In this document: positions 1-8,645 of the stretch, piece after piece | Layout: the number at the start of each line of letters is the position of its first letter | Numbering within the stretch: position 1 is the first letter of the stretch | Source of the DNA: an uncultured Prevotellaceae bacterium | GTDB taxonomy: Bacteria > Bacteroidota > Bacteroidia > Bacteroidales > Bacteroidaceae | DNA length: 35,776 nt | Reading direction: 5' to 3' | Assembly: GCA_900318305.1 (NCBI GenBank) | Contig: ONKB01000077.1 | Location: 1 to 35,776, forward strand | Position numbers and translations under genes: made by a program | The notes under the pieces: generated by a model | Told to the model about the DNA's origin: nothing | Databases searched by the model: none | What the model saw: only the letters and a program-made list of their open reading frames with translations

Positions 1-241
1 GCGTTGTCATTTTGTTGAGAATGCGTGAACGACCGATGTTTTCGGCAGTTTCCTCATAATGGCAATGAGGAATGAGGTTGATTCCCCGGTTAAGGCCAAT
101 AAATTTGTCCTCTGAGCCATCGTCAGCAACAATTATCTCGTAGTCATCCAACTGGGGGCATTGTTCGCATTGCGCGGCAAGTGCACGAACCAAGTCAATG
201 CAGACATAGTTGAATGTCGGTATGAGAATTGACAGATTCAT
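1..241 (-). CDS. Glycosyltransferase family 2, N-terminal part (cut by window edge)
   Basis: The first 80 residues are visible and the gene runs off the left edge. The start reads MNLSILIPTFNYVCIDLV, followed by DDYEIIVADDGSEDKF, which is the nucleotide-sugar-binding opening of GT-A family 2 transferases (a beta strand ending in PTFN, then the DDGS acidic motif). These enzymes move a sugar from a nucleotide donor onto an acceptor, usually in surface polysaccharide or glycan synthesis; acceptor and sugar cannot be told here. No promoter box is seen in the 68 nt upstream, so it may be co-transcribed with the S9 peptidase and yidC upstream on the same strand. Confidence 0.85.
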   Translation of the reverse strand, partial: MNLSILIPTFNYVCIDLVRALAAQCEQCPQLDDYEIIVADDGSEDKFIGLNRGINLIPHCHYEETAENIGRSRILNKMTT

Positions 242-309
242 GGCTGTTTGTAAAATGAGTAATGCGCAGGCCTCGGCTTTCCGCAGGCTTTATAAAACAG
301 TATAGTTTA

Positions 310-2454
310 TTATTTTAACCATTTGTCAAGCCAGTTGAAAAATGTTCGTTGCCACAGTATGCCGTTCTGGGGTTTTAGTACCCAATGATTCTCGTCAGGA
401 AATAGGAGTAACTGAGCTGGTATTCCGTGCATACGGGCTTGCACAAAGGCGGATTCTCCTTGTGAATGGAGTATGCGGTAGTCTTTCATGCCATGTATGC
501 ATAGTATAGGTGTATCCCATTTGTCTATACTCAAGTGAGGTGAATCTGAATATGCGTTGTTTCCTGAGTTTTTCCATGGTGCGCCACCCAAATCCCAGTT
601 GGGAAACCACATCTCTTCAGTTTCTCCCCATTGTTGGTGAACGTTGAATATGCCATCGTGTGCAATAAATGCCTTAAAGCGTTTCTCATGGTGGCCTGCA
701 AGCCAGTAAACGCTATAACCGCCGAAACTTGCGCCAACACAGCCGAGGCGGTCTTTGTCAACATACGATTCTTTTACCAGGTCGTCAATGGCAGAGAGAT
801 AGTCTTTCATGCATTGTCCTGCATAGTCGCCACTGATTTCTTCGAGCCATTCCATGCCGAATCCAGGCAAACCGCGGCGGTTGGGGGCTATGATGATATA
901 TCCGTTAGCTGCCATAATTTGGAAGTTCCATCGGTAACTCCAAAACTGGGATACTGGTGACTGAGGACCACCTTCACAGAAGAGTAGTGCAGGATATTTT
1001 TTGTTGGGATTGAAATGTGGCGGGTAAATAACCCATGCCAGTTCCTTTTTGTTGTCTGTGGTTTTAATCCAACGCTCCTGGACTTTACCAAAAGTAAGTT
1101 TATCGTAGAAGTATTTGTTTTCAAAGGTCAGTTGAGTGACATTATTGTCCTTGAGGTCTATCATGTATACCTCGTCAGCCTGGCTCATGCTGTGGCGTTT
1201 TACGATAAGGGATTTGCTGTCTTTGGCAAGGGAGATAATGTTGTAGTCGTAGGTGCCGTCAGTGAGTTTTTTGACTTTGCCACCCAGGTTGGTGGAGTAT
1301 ACCATTGCTGTTCCATGCCAAACACCAGTAAAGTAGAGTGCCTTTGAGTCATTGCCCCAGCAGTATGAGTCCACACCTGACTGAAAACTTTCGGTGACAT
1401 ATTTTTTCTCTCCCGTAGCTATAGTGTAGATGCAGAGCCGGTTACGATCACTTTCATATCCGTCGCGCTCCATGCTCAACCATGCAATGTACTTTCCGTC
1501 GGGTGAAAAAGAGGGATTTGTGTCATAACCTACGTTGCAATCGGTGGTCTGGCTGTTGACTTTCTGGTGCTGGTATGACTGCGTGTCATCGGTTTCGGGG
1601 GCGATATAGCCGACAGGCTTGCATATGTTTGTCGTTTTGCAGGTCTGTGTGTCATAGAGATAGATATCACTATCTGTGCTTGACGCATATTTGACACCAG
1701 TTTTTTTGCGGCATGTGTAGGCAATAGTCTTAGAGTCTGGACTCCATGCAAGCTGCTCGATACCACCGAAGGGGAGCATAGGACACTCGTATGGCTCGTT
1801 CTCCAAAATATCTTTCATAGTGCTGATTCCCTTCGTGTTGAAATCGGCAAGGAAAGGATGGGGGATAGTCGTTACGAAATGATCCCAATGCTTGTAATTC
1901 ATGTCATTGATGACCATACCTTTTGCCATGGGCAGATCATCGTATTTTTTGTCTATGCTCGCATTGGTATCGACCTGCTTTATGATGATGATTTTCTTTT
2001 CATTTGGTGAGATGAGATAATCGTCGATATCATTGTCAGAATTTGTTATCTGCTTTCTGTCGCTGCCGTCGGCATTCATGCACCATAATTGGCTGGTGCC
2101 GCTCTTGCTGCTTAGGTAGAGCACTTGTTTGCCGTTGTTAATATATGTTGGAGAGTTCTCGCTTTTTGTGTCAGTAGTGAGCTGTCTGCTTGTTTTCCCT
2201 GTCATGTCATAGGAATACAATACAGAGTGGCTTTTGTTTTGGCTGACACTGTAATAAGTCACGCCGTATATGGCTTCCTTACCGTCAGGAGACAGGACGA
2301 AAGCATTGATCCTTCCCATCGCCCAAAGGGCTTCGGGAGTCATCAGGTCGCTCTTTAATTCAAGATGATTCTTTCCGATAAATATTTCTTCTTGTTCTTT
2401 GGCCATTATGGTGTTGAAGGTAAGTAGTAAAGCGAACCAGAGAATTTTTTTCAT
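310..2454 (-). CDS. S9 family (prolyl oligopeptidase-type) serine peptidase, secreted
   Basis: A 714-residue protein with an N-terminal signal peptide (MKKILWFALLLTFNTIMA), a WD40/TolB-like beta-propeller over roughly residues 35-430 (repeated SPDGK, SPNEK and WSPDSK strands) and a C-terminal alpha/beta-hydrolase domain. The nucleophile sits in GASFGGY (Ser576), with the acid in GMKDYR (Asp658) and the histidine in DENHW (His690), so the triad is complete and the length is normal for S9C/DPP5-like enzymes. It probably trims peptides in the periplasm; exact specificity cannot be read. The frame is open 69 nt further upstream, but I chose the ATG at 2454 because the signal peptide begins there. 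It lies 13 nt after yidC, suggesting one transcript. Confidence 0.9.
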   Translation of the reverse strand: MKKILWFALLLTFNTIMAKEQEEIFIGKNHLELKSDLMTPEALWAMGRINAFVLSPDGKEAIYGVTYYSVSQNKSHSVLYSYDMTGKTSRQLTTDTKSENSPTYINNGKQVLYLSSKSGTSQLWCMNADGSDRKQITNSDNDIDDYLISPNEKKIIIIKQVDTNASIDKKYDDLPMAKGMVINDMNYKHWDHFVTTIPHPFLADFNTKGISTMKDILENEPYECPMLPFGGIEQLAWSPDSKTIAYTCRKKTGVKYASSTDSDIYLYDTQTCKTTNICKPVGYIAPETDDTQSYQHQKVNSQTTDCNVGYDTNPSFSPDGKYIAWLSMERDGYESDRNRLCIYTIATGEKKYVTESFQSGVDSYCWGNDSKALYFTGVWHGTAMVYSTNLGGKVKKLTDGTYDYNIISLAKDSKSLIVKRHSMSQADEVYMIDLKDNNVTQLTFENKYFYDKLTFGKVQERWIKTTDNKKELAWVIYPPHFNPNKKYPALLFCEGGPQSPVSQFWSYRWNFQIMAANGYIIIAPNRRGLPGFGMEWLEEISGDYAGQCMKDYLSAIDDLVKESYVDKDRLGCVGASFGGYSVYWLAGHHEKRFKAFIAHDGIFNVHQQWGETEEMWFPNWDLGGAPWKNSGNNAYSDSPHLSIDKWDTPILCIHGMKDYRILHSQGESAFVQARMHGIPAQLLLFPDENHWVLKPQNGILWQRTFFNWLDKWLK

Positions 2455-2467
2455 GACACTGGGGGTA

Positions 2468-4345
2468 TTATTTGTTGTTTCTTCTTTGTTGCATGGCTTT
2501 CTGTTGCTGTTGCATGGCTTCAAGTCTTGCGGCGAGGCCCTTCATCTTCTGAGGGTTGTTGATGTTCTTCTCGTAGTTTTTCTCCAGTTGTGCAAGGAGT
2601 TTCTGGTCATCGGTACGCCAGCGGAGAATCCACATAATGATGGCGCTGAACATCAAAGATATCCAGTAGTAATAGTTCAATCCTGCGGAGTAGTTATTGA
2701 AGATGAAGAAAAAGAATAACGGCATCAGCATCATCATCCATTGCATCATCTTCATCTGTTGTGCCCCCTGCCCAGTAGCAGCCATGGAGTCTTTCTGCAT
2801 CCTCATATTAATCCAACTGTAAACAAGATTGCTGATGCAAAACAGAATACAGAAGAGGCTGATATGATCGCCGATGAACGGCAATTCACGGTTAAATGTG
2901 ATAATGGAATCATATGTAGATAAGTCGTCTGACCACAGGAAACGCTGTCCTCTTAGTTCTATGGCAACAGGAACGAAGTTGAACATGGCAATCCAGATGG
3001 GTGTCTGAAGCAGTATTGGCAAACAGCCTCCCATAGGACTTACACCATATTTGCTGTATGTGCCCATTATTTCCTGCTGCATCTTCATGGCGTCTTCCTT
3101 GTTGGGGTATTTCTTCTGGATCTCTTCTATTTTTGGTCTCAGTACGCGCATCTTGGCACTGCTTAGATAACTCTTCCTTGTTGTGGGATAGACCAATATT
3201 TTCAGCAGGATGGTGATAAGCAGTAGTACGATGCCCATGGATACTCCCAGGTTGGTGAGCCAATTGAAGAGGTAGATTGTAAAGAAACGGTTTATCCAGC
3301 GAATAAGTGGCCATCCCAGATATACCAGATGCTCCAGGTTGAGGTCTTTGTTACTTAGACTCAACTTATTGGTCTTTTGAAGTAACTGGAACTGATTAGG
3401 ACCAAAATAAAATTGAAGCTGGGTTGGTTTGACTCCGGTTGGATCGAAAGTTGTTTGTGCGGAAGCCTCGTATGATTTGAGGAAACCCGAACCTTTCTCT
3501 AAGGGCTTACTTGACAAGTGGGTGTTGCTGAAGTTCTGATGACCTATCATGACACAGCTGAAGAATTGGTTCTTGAATGCTATCCAGTCAAGGCTTTCTT
3601 CTGGAGATTTTTCGTCCTCCTTTGTCTCACTGAGGTAGTCGGGAGTGGTTTCGCTCATGATTTTGTAGGTCAGTGTTGAGTATCGGGCTTCGAAATCATA
3701 GCCCTTTTCCTGCTGTTTTGCCTTGTCCTGCCAGTCAATGAGCATGTAGTGTTGGTTGGGTGCAAAATATTTTTCCAATCCGTTGCCCTCAATGGTAAGG
3801 TTGGTCATATATGTACCAGGTATCAGCTCATAATGCATTTTTATCTTGCTGCCATCTGCTGCCTCAAGATACAGTGTGGCAGTAGAGTCGGTGGTTTCCT
3901 CTGTCTCAAAATAATAATCCTTTGTGTTGATGTTCTCGGCTTTCAGGGCGAGAGTATAGTTGAGGGATGCTGTTCGCTGGCTAAACAGTTGTACATTTTC
4001 ACCTTTTTGGTCTTTGTAGTCAGACAGCTCTGCTGATACTATACTGCCACCTTTGGTGTTGAGGGTGATTTTTACCAAATTGTTTTTCAGGACAATGTCT
4101 TGGGCGATACCTTTTTTACTTTTGCCGAAGAGGGTAGTGGTATCCTGAGCCGATTTTTCGGCTTCTTCTGCTTGCTGTTTCTCCTCAGTCTGTTTTTTGA
4201 TGAGTTCTTTTTCCTTGTTGACCAATTCTATGGAGTCCTGGGTCCTTTGCTGTGCCAATTCTTCCTTGCTTGGCTGACTAAAATAGCTGAAACCAATGAA
4301 AACAAGGGCAATAAGTATAAAACCTGTAATTGTGTTTTTATCCAT
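2468..4345 (-). CDS. yidC: Membrane protein insertase YidC
   Basis: A 625-residue YidC/Oxa1 insertase. It has an N-terminal transmembrane anchor (TGFILIALVFIGFSYF), a large periplasmic domain (about residues 30-340) and a conserved five-helix C-terminal insertase domain with the GGCLPILLQTPIWIAMF segment. The charged residue in the hydrophilic groove, Arg in E. coli, appears to be Lys in LLKILVYP. The tail is Lys/Gln rich (AMQQQQKAMQQRRNNK), typical of ribosome-contacting tails. The frame is open 90 nt upstream of the chosen ATG, but the protein proper starts MDKNTITGF and a TAnnTTTG box lies 44 nt upstream of it. In related genomes pyrG often precedes yidC; here an HU-like gene fragment lies upstream instead. 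Confidence 0.96.
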   Translation of the reverse strand: MDKNTITGFILIALVFIGFSYFSQPSKEELAQQRTQDSIELVNKEKELIKKQTEEKQQAEEAEKSAQDTTTLFGKSKKGIAQDIVLKNNLVKITLNTKGGSIVSAELSDYKDQKGENVQLFSQRTASLNYTLALKAENINTKDYYFETEETTDSTATLYLEAADGSKIKMHYELIPGTYMTNLTIEGNGLEKYFAPNQHYMLIDWQDKAKQQEKGYDFEARYSTLTYKIMSETTPDYLSETKEDEKSPEESLDWIAFKNQFFSCVMIGHQNFSNTHLSSKPLEKGSGFLKSYEASAQTTFDPTGVKPTQLQFYFGPNQFQLLQKTNKLSLSNKDLNLEHLVYLGWPLIRWINRFFTIYLFNWLTNLGVSMGIVLLLITILLKILVYPTTRKSYLSSAKMRVLRPKIEEIQKKYPNKEDAMKMQQEIMGTYSKYGVSPMGGCLPILLQTPIWIAMFNFVPVAIELRGQRFLWSDDLSTYDSIITFNRELPFIGDHISLFCILFCISNLVYSWINMRMQKDSMAATGQGAQQMKMMQWMMMLMPLFFFFIFNNYSAGLNYYYWISLMFSAIIMWILRWRTDDQKLLAQLEKNYEKNINNPQKMKGLAARLEAMQQQQKAMQQRRNNK

Positions 4346-4388
4346 TTTTAGCTGATTGTAATTTCTTGATTTATTCTTTAATAATATG

Positions 4389-4396
4389 CAAAGGTA
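4389..4396 (-). promoter_or_regulatory. Promoter -7 box for yidC
   Basis: Reads TACCTTTG on the minus strand, matching the Bacteroidetes -7 consensus TAnnTTTG, 44 nt before the yidC ATG. No TTTG-like -33 element is seen at the usual 19-21 nt spacing. Confidence 0.6.
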
Positions 4397-4490
4397 CGAA
4401 TAAGATGCTAATAAGATATGCTGAATTGAGAACAATTTGCTTTCTCTGTTGCAAAGGATGTGCCGATTGACTCTTTCTCTGTTCTCAGTG

Positions 4491-4598
4491 CTAGTCTTGT
4501 CTGTATCTACCTTGAGGCATCATTGCATAGCGGTACTTGCCCGCCGTTTCTTTTTCAAATTTCAGCAGTCTTTCAACTGCTTTTACTTTAAGTGACAT
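4491..4598 (-). pseudogene. Truncated HU-like DNA-binding protein gene (5' fragment)
   Basis: A 35-codon reading frame starts MSLKVKAVERLLKF and continues through a GKYRYAMMPQ segment, then stops after GRYRQD. The opening closely matches what I know of Bacteroidales HU/IHF-like DNA-binding proteins (about 120-150 residues, beginning MSLKIKAVERKLKF...YRYVMQPE). Homology ends abruptly after MMPQ, and no continuation of the HU fold is recognisable in the other frames down to yidC. I infer a gene that lost its 3' part by deletion or recombination. A functional 35-residue peptide is possible but less likely. Confidence 0.6.
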
Positions 4599-4732
4599 AA
4601 AATGATAAATTATAAGGATGTTAAAAATTCACCTCTTCCTTAAAACCTATTCCTTTTATCGTTGTTTAGAACTTTGTTCGAACTCGTTCTTAGTTTTGCA
4701 GCCTGGCCTGGCGGTTTTTGCAAGTAGGCCTG

Positions 4733-4746
4733 GTAACAATTGTTAC
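4733..4746. repeat. 14-bp perfect palindrome, possible operator
   Basis: GTAACAATTGTTAC is perfectly self-complementary without a loop and lies in the unassigned region between the HU fragment and the lipoprotein gene. Such a site could bind a dimeric regulator, but no cognate regulator is encoded in the window. Confidence 0.35.
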
Positions 4747-4817
4747 ATAGCCAGTCCGCAAATTTTCGATAGCCATTGGCTAAGTGTGTTCAAAAGTATA
4801 AAAGTAAAGATGTATTA

Positions 4818-4856
4818 TTAAAAAATATTAAAAACGGATTAAAAAATGTTAAAAAA
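4818..4856 (+). promoter_or_regulatory. Four helically phased A-tracts (probable bent DNA or UP element)
   Basis: TTAAAAA(A) tracts begin at 4818, 4828, 4839 and 4849. The spacing of 10, 11 and 10 nt is one helical turn. Phased A-tracts are known to curve DNA and to act as upstream promoter elements. They end 33 nt before the TAATTTTG box at 4890. Confidence 0.55.
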
Positions 4857-4889
4857 TGGGGGGGTGGACTATTATTGCTCTAAATGATT

Positions 4890-4897
4890 TAATTTTG
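4890..4897 (+). promoter_or_regulatory. Promoter -7 box for the lipoprotein gene at 4989
   Basis: TAATTTTG matches TAnnTTTG; transcription would begin near 4901-4904, giving a leader of about 85 nt. Confidence 0.5.
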
Positions 4898-4988
4898 CAA
4901 AAATAAAGTACATCCACATTAATGGATTTAATGGTTTCTGACCTGATGTGTCCCTGAAATAATTTTTTAAAACTTCCTTAATAACTAT

Positions 4989-5969
4989 ATGGTAATGAAG
5001 ATGCTTAATAATAAAGTCGTTGCTTTTATGGTAACTATTATCTTACTGTTGTGTGGATGTAGCAGTCACCATCTTGACGAGATAGATGATCCGAATCCTC
5101 CTGACACGACAGTTTATCAGCCTCATGTAGGACTTGACCCGACAGTGCCGCTCTTCAAGGACTATGACAAGATTGTGGGTTATTCACTATGGCGAGATGT
5201 TAAAATACCCGACACTAATCTGACAGGAGTAGGTTACTGCTATGATTACTGGGAAGAACACAAACATGAGGCCAGCACTTTTGAGGAACTCATGGCTCTT
5301 TGCGAAGTACCGCAAGAACTACTTGCAGCTATGTCAACGCGCAATCTCATCCTGACATGTTTCATGCATCCTTATCTTAACTTGTTCTATTCCTACACCA
5401 ACAACTACATAGGTATTATGGTTGCAATGGGAGCCAACTGCTGGCAAGAACTGATGAAACGTGAAACCGGTTCGTCTCAGTTGCTTGACCTCTACTGCGA
5501 ACTCACATATCCCACATCATCGATTTCCTCAGCTCAATCTGCCGGGCTGTGTTATCTTGATTATAAGGAGAAAGCAGCCGAAAATCCACACAAACTAAGT
5601 GGGCTTGCGCTTACGTTGATGACGGCAGTTGACGGCAACGTTTTCACTTCGGAGCAACTGAAATGTCTTGCTGGTGAGTTTTTCCGCAAAATTGATAACC
5701 TGTATGCCGCCGATAAGGGTAGATACACTTATAATACAACAATACGCTTCCCCTTCCTGCTGGGAGCTTTCATAGCCTATCATTATGACCAATCACTTAC
5801 TCCCTATGAGTTGAGTCTGCTTTATGACTTTACGGGTTTTCAAGGCATGCCAGGTTTTGATGAAGAGACGGGACGGCGCTTTACACCCCAAAATGTTTCG
5901 AGTGCCCTGAACATTGTGACCCGAAGTCTTGAGAGAATAGAACAAGGCGGTTTGCAGATATCCAATTGA
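4989..5969 (+). CDS. Hypothetical lipoprotein
   Basis: A 326-residue protein with a signal peptide ending in a lipobox (LLLCGC, lipidated Cys24 from this start), followed by an acidic Pro-rich linker (DEIDDPNPPD). The body is mostly helical in appearance and contains FEELMALCEVPQELLAAMSTRNL followed by HPYLNLFY. This reminds me of Bacteroidales secreted hypotheticals in which a 'sixty-residue helical block then C-terminal all-alpha domain' recurs, but I cannot name a family or function. ATGs at 4989, 4995 and 5001 are all usable; no Shine-Dalgarno decides between them. It stands alone, with its own promoter box and phased A-tracts upstream. Confidence 0.8.
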   Translation: MVMKMLNNKVVAFMVTIILLLCGCSSHHLDEIDDPNPPDTTVYQPHVGLDPTVPLFKDYDKIVGYSLWRDVKIPDTNLTGVGYCYDYWEEHKHEASTFEELMALCEVPQELLAAMSTRNLILTCFMHPYLNLFYSYTNNYIGIMVAMGANCWQELMKRETGSSQLLDLYCELTYPTSSISSAQSAGLCYLDYKEKAAENPHKLSGLALTLMTAVDGNVFTSEQLKCLAGEFFRKIDNLYAADKGRYTYNTTIRFPFLLGAFIAYHYDQSLTPYELSLLYDFTGFQGMPGFDEETGRRFTPQNVSSALNIVTRSLERIEQGGLQISN

Positions 5970-6157
5970 GGATTTTCTGCAGATTAAGACATAATAAAGG
6001 GGCAATTATAGTTCTCATACATGTATTGGTGGCAAACTGATACAAGTATATTCTAATTTATTGTATGGAGGTGTCTGTAGTGAGTTAAAGAGGCATGTTT
6101 TGGAGTACCACGGCCTTTTTTTTGATGTTTTTGTGAAAATATGTCTTGTATTTTTAA

Positions 6158-6165
6158 TAAGTTTG
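6158..6165 (+). promoter_or_regulatory. Promoter -7 box for the DUF3078 gene
   Basis: TAAGTTTG fits TAnnTTTG and lies 28 nt before the ATG at 6194, implying a short leader of about 20-25 nt. Confidence 0.5.
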
Positions 6166-6193
6166 CAGTTGAAAAGTAAAATCATTTGCCGTG

Positions 6194-7522
6194 ATGAAAA
6201 CTTGTCTGGTGATAGGAATGCTGCTGATAAGTGCTTTCTCCTTTGCGCAGAAGAAAGTGAAGAATCCGGCTGCAAGCATATCTGCCGCTGATGTAATTCT
6301 CGCCAATTATACTGATTCGCTGTATAAATTGAGTGACTATTATAATAATGACTGGAAATATAAGGGGAAAGACATCCTGACTAATCCTTATTACTATAGG
6401 CTATTTGTGCAGCCTACATTCTATTTTAATCCGATAAAACGCCAGATGGATATAGGTTGGCATTCTTCAGACAGCATCTCTGTTGTCCCTTATGAGTTGT
6501 CTGATATGTCAGACAAGATTCTTGATGCCAACACGGCAATAGACAGATTCTTCTCTGATGTCTATATTAATGAGCCGCAGTATATCGTTACGAGTCAATC
6601 GGTACTGGATAAGAATGAGGGTTTGCGTACGGATCTTAAACATGAAGCAGAACATAAGGTAGAACTTGCGTCTCGAGTGACTACTCCCAAGCCAGTGCAA
6701 GTGTTTGAGCCTATTCAGGTTGTGGGTTACCGTCCCAATTTCTGGACATTTAAGCAGACTTATGGTCTTCAGTTGATGGAATATTATTTCTCTGATAACT
6801 GGTATCAGGGAGGCTCCAATTATAACTCCATCCTGATGACAGCAAATATTCAGGCAAATTATAACAACAAATCGAAATTGGCGTTTAACAACCAATTGAG
6901 TATTCAGTTGGGATTGCAGACGGTGAAGGCTGATAGTATCCACCCTTGGCACTCTACCACTGACCAGTTGCGTATGATTAACCAACTCTCAGTCAGGGCT
7001 GCCAAGAATTGGTCTTATACAGCTACCCTGACCAGTACTACGCGAATGACACCTCAGTATCCTAATAACAGCAATGTTGCTACGGCAGACTTCTTCTCCC
7101 AATTTGAAAGCGTATTGTCAATCGGTATGGCATGGAGCCTCGCCAAGAAAAAATTCAGTACGACTATCAACATGGCTCCTTTGTCGTATGACTGGAAATA
7201 TGTGGGTCGTGAGAGGTTGAGAAAACGCTATGGGGTATATCCCAACCATCATTCAAGAGAATATATCGGTTCCAATGTGACGATAAACTATACATGGAAA
7301 CTGCTCAACGAATTGACATGGGGAGCCCGTATGTATTATTTCACGGACTATCATAGGGTGCAATGGGAATGGGAAAACACATTTACATTCACCATCAACA
7401 AATACCTGAATACTAAACTCTATCTGTATCCCCGCTTTGACGATACTATGTTTGACGACAATGGCAATCATACTCTACAGTTCAAGCAATGGTTGTCGCT
7501 TGGTTTCAATATCTCTTTATGA
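6194..7522 (+). CDS. DUF3078 family outer-membrane beta-barrel protein
   Basis: About 442 residues with a signal peptide (MKTCLVIGMLLISAFSFAQ). The C-terminal half from about residue 175 is a series of alternating aromatic strands ending in LGFNISL, the pattern of an outer-membrane barrel. The NWYQGGSNYNS motif and the following strands match DUF3078 proteins of Bacteroidetes, whose function is unknown. A GTG immediately upstream (6191) is also in frame; I prefer the ATG at 6194, which puts the Lys directly behind the initiator Met. It converges with the next gene, leaving 12 nt between stop codons and no visible terminator hairpin. Confidence 0.85.
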   Translation: MKTCLVIGMLLISAFSFAQKKVKNPAASISAADVILANYTDSLYKLSDYYNNDWKYKGKDILTNPYYYRLFVQPTFYFNPIKRQMDIGWHSSDSISVVPYELSDMSDKILDANTAIDRFFSDVYINEPQYIVTSQSVLDKNEGLRTDLKHEAEHKVELASRVTTPKPVQVFEPIQVVGYRPNFWTFKQTYGLQLMEYYFSDNWYQGGSNYNSILMTANIQANYNNKSKLAFNNQLSIQLGLQTVKADSIHPWHSTTDQLRMINQLSVRAAKNWSYTATLTSTTRMTPQYPNNSNVATADFFSQFESVLSIGMAWSLAKKKFSTTINMAPLSYDWKYVGRERLRKRYGVYPNHHSREYIGSNVTINYTWKLLNELTWGARMYYFTDYHRVQWEWENTFTFTINKYLNTKLYLYPRFDDTMFDDNGNHTLQFKQWLSLGFNISL

Positions 7523-7534
7523 TATGAAACAAAG

Positions 7535-8557
7535 TTATTTTGTTACCAAGTCTATATAAATAGGAAGGTGGTCGCTGAAACCACCGAGATACTTGTAACC
7601 GTTGTAGGTCTTGAATGGTTTGTAGCTCTTTGATGCTTCGTCCTTCTGCAGTATGAATCTGGGAGTGTGGATGTGGAAAGATTTCGGACTTGTGAACAGG
7701 GTTTTCTGATTGTCAAGGAGAGAACCGCTGACAATAATATGGTCTATAAGTTCCCATGTGTCGTTGTACTTATATGTTCCGAGTATATCGTATTCGTTTT
7801 CAGTTGGATGCGACAAGTTATATAATTTATTTGTTGAAATCGTTTCTCCATCTGCTCCCGACGCTTCTAAGGCTTGTTTCAAGGCCTCTTCTTCTGGTGT
7901 CTCGTTGAAGTCTCCAAGGATAATAATCTTGGCATCTTGAGTTAGTTCCATGATGGAGTCTGCCTGTTGTCTTATCGTACTGGCTTCGCTCATACGGTAT
8001 TGTTCTGTTGCCGATTTTCCACCGAGTTTGCTCGACAGGTGGCACACGAAAATATGTAAAGTGTCGCCTGTAAAGACAATACCCCGTACATAGAGAATGT
8101 CTCTCGTGTCAATGAGTGGCAGATTGCTGAAATTAACTTTGAGGGATTTGTGCGAGAGTATCCTGAAAGTGCCTGGTTGGTAGAGTAGTGCGACGTCAAT
8201 GCCGCGATGGTCGTTGCTGTGAGTCATGACATAATTGTAACCAGCTCTGCGCAGCAAAGCACGCTGTGTCAGATGAGTCATTACACTGTCATTCTCTATT
8301 TCGGTTAATGCCACGATGTCGGCAGGATTGTCCTTGCCCAGCGAGATGATTTCCTTGCTGATATTCTGCAGCTTGGTCCAATAACGTTTTCGTGTCCAGT
8401 TTTTCAATGAGCCCGGGAGGTACATTTCGTCGTTGCTTAAGGAATCGTCTTCGCAGTCAAAAAAGTTTTCCGTATTAAACTCTGCAATGCGGAAACCATT
8501 TTGAGACCATGTGTGTATTGGTATGAAGAATACTATTGCCAACAAAAATGTCCTCAT
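7535..8557 (-). CDS. Secreted endonuclease/exonuclease/phosphatase family protein
   Basis: A 340-residue protein with a signal peptide (MRTFLLAIVFFIPIHTWSQ) and a complete EEP (DNase I-like) fold: FNTENFF near the start, the metal-binding Glu in ALTEIEN, the GIDVALLY strand, ILGDFNE and the terminal SDHLPI. The family hydrolyses phosphodiester or phosphomonoester bonds, and a secreted member may attack extracellular or periplasmic nucleic acids, though nucleotide or lipid phosphate substrates cannot be excluded. It has its own TAnnTTTG promoter box and points away from ileS. Confidence 0.9.
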   Translation of the reverse strand: MRTFLLAIVFFIPIHTWSQNGFRIAEFNTENFFDCEDDSLSNDEMYLPGSLKNWTRKRYWTKLQNISKEIISLGKDNPADIVALTEIENDSVMTHLTQRALLRRAGYNYVMTHSNDHRGIDVALLYQPGTFRILSHKSLKVNFSNLPLIDTRDILYVRGIVFTGDTLHIFVCHLSSKLGGKSATEQYRMSEASTIRQQADSIMELTQDAKIIILGDFNETPEEEALKQALEASGADGETISTNKLYNLSHPTENEYDILGTYKYNDTWELIDHIIVSGSLLDNQKTLFTSPKSFHIHTPRFILQKDEASKSYKPFKTYNGYKYLGGFSDHLPIYIDLVTK

Positions 8558-8576
8558 AGGGAATTGCTTTGGACTG

Positions 8577-8584
8577 CAAATATA
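8577..8584 (-). promoter_or_regulatory. Promoter -7 box for the EEP-family gene
   Basis: TATATTTG on the minus strand, 19 nt before the ATG at 8557, predicts a very short leader of roughly 12-16 nt. Confidence 0.55.
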
Positions 8585-8645
8585 CCAAATATTTTTCTGG
8601 CTGAAGATTAAGTGCGAAAATGCTCGGATTTTGCAGGATTTTTGT

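Larger units (their letters stand above)
4599..4988. other. 390-nt intergenic region with palindrome and A-tracts
   Basis: No gene is recognised here. The region holds a 14-bp perfect palindrome (4733-4746, GTAACAATTGTTAC) and an 11-base near-palindrome (4771-4781, AGCCATTGGCT). On the plus strand it also has a TAGTTTTG box (4691-4698), four phased A-tracts (4818-4856), a run of seven Gs (4858-4864) and a TAATTTTG box (4890-4897). It looks like a regulatory region for the lipoprotein gene at 4989 and perhaps formerly for the HU-like gene on the other strand. Confidence 0.5.

Noticed and set aside
262-295. GC-rich hairpin between the S9 peptidase gene and the glycosyltransferase gene
   Set aside because: Pairing is interrupted after four bases and no T-run follows, so neither a terminator nor an attenuator is supported.
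2910-3314. 134-codon minus-strand frame within yidC
   Set aside because: Out of frame with the conserved YidC insertase domain on the same strand.
4875-4897. TTG-N12-TAnnTTTG arrangement (also at 8631-8653 and 16369-16391)
   Set aside because: The TTG is too close to the -7 box to serve as a -33 element (usual spacing 19-21 nt); in AT-rich DNA such matches are expected by chance.
6090-6130. T-run after GGCC upstream of the DUF3078 gene as a terminator
   Set aside because: Only three G:C pairs can form a stem; not convincing.
6509-6985. 158-codon minus-strand frame inside the DUF3078 gene
   Set aside because: Shadow of a clear barrel protein gene; no signal peptide or known motif.
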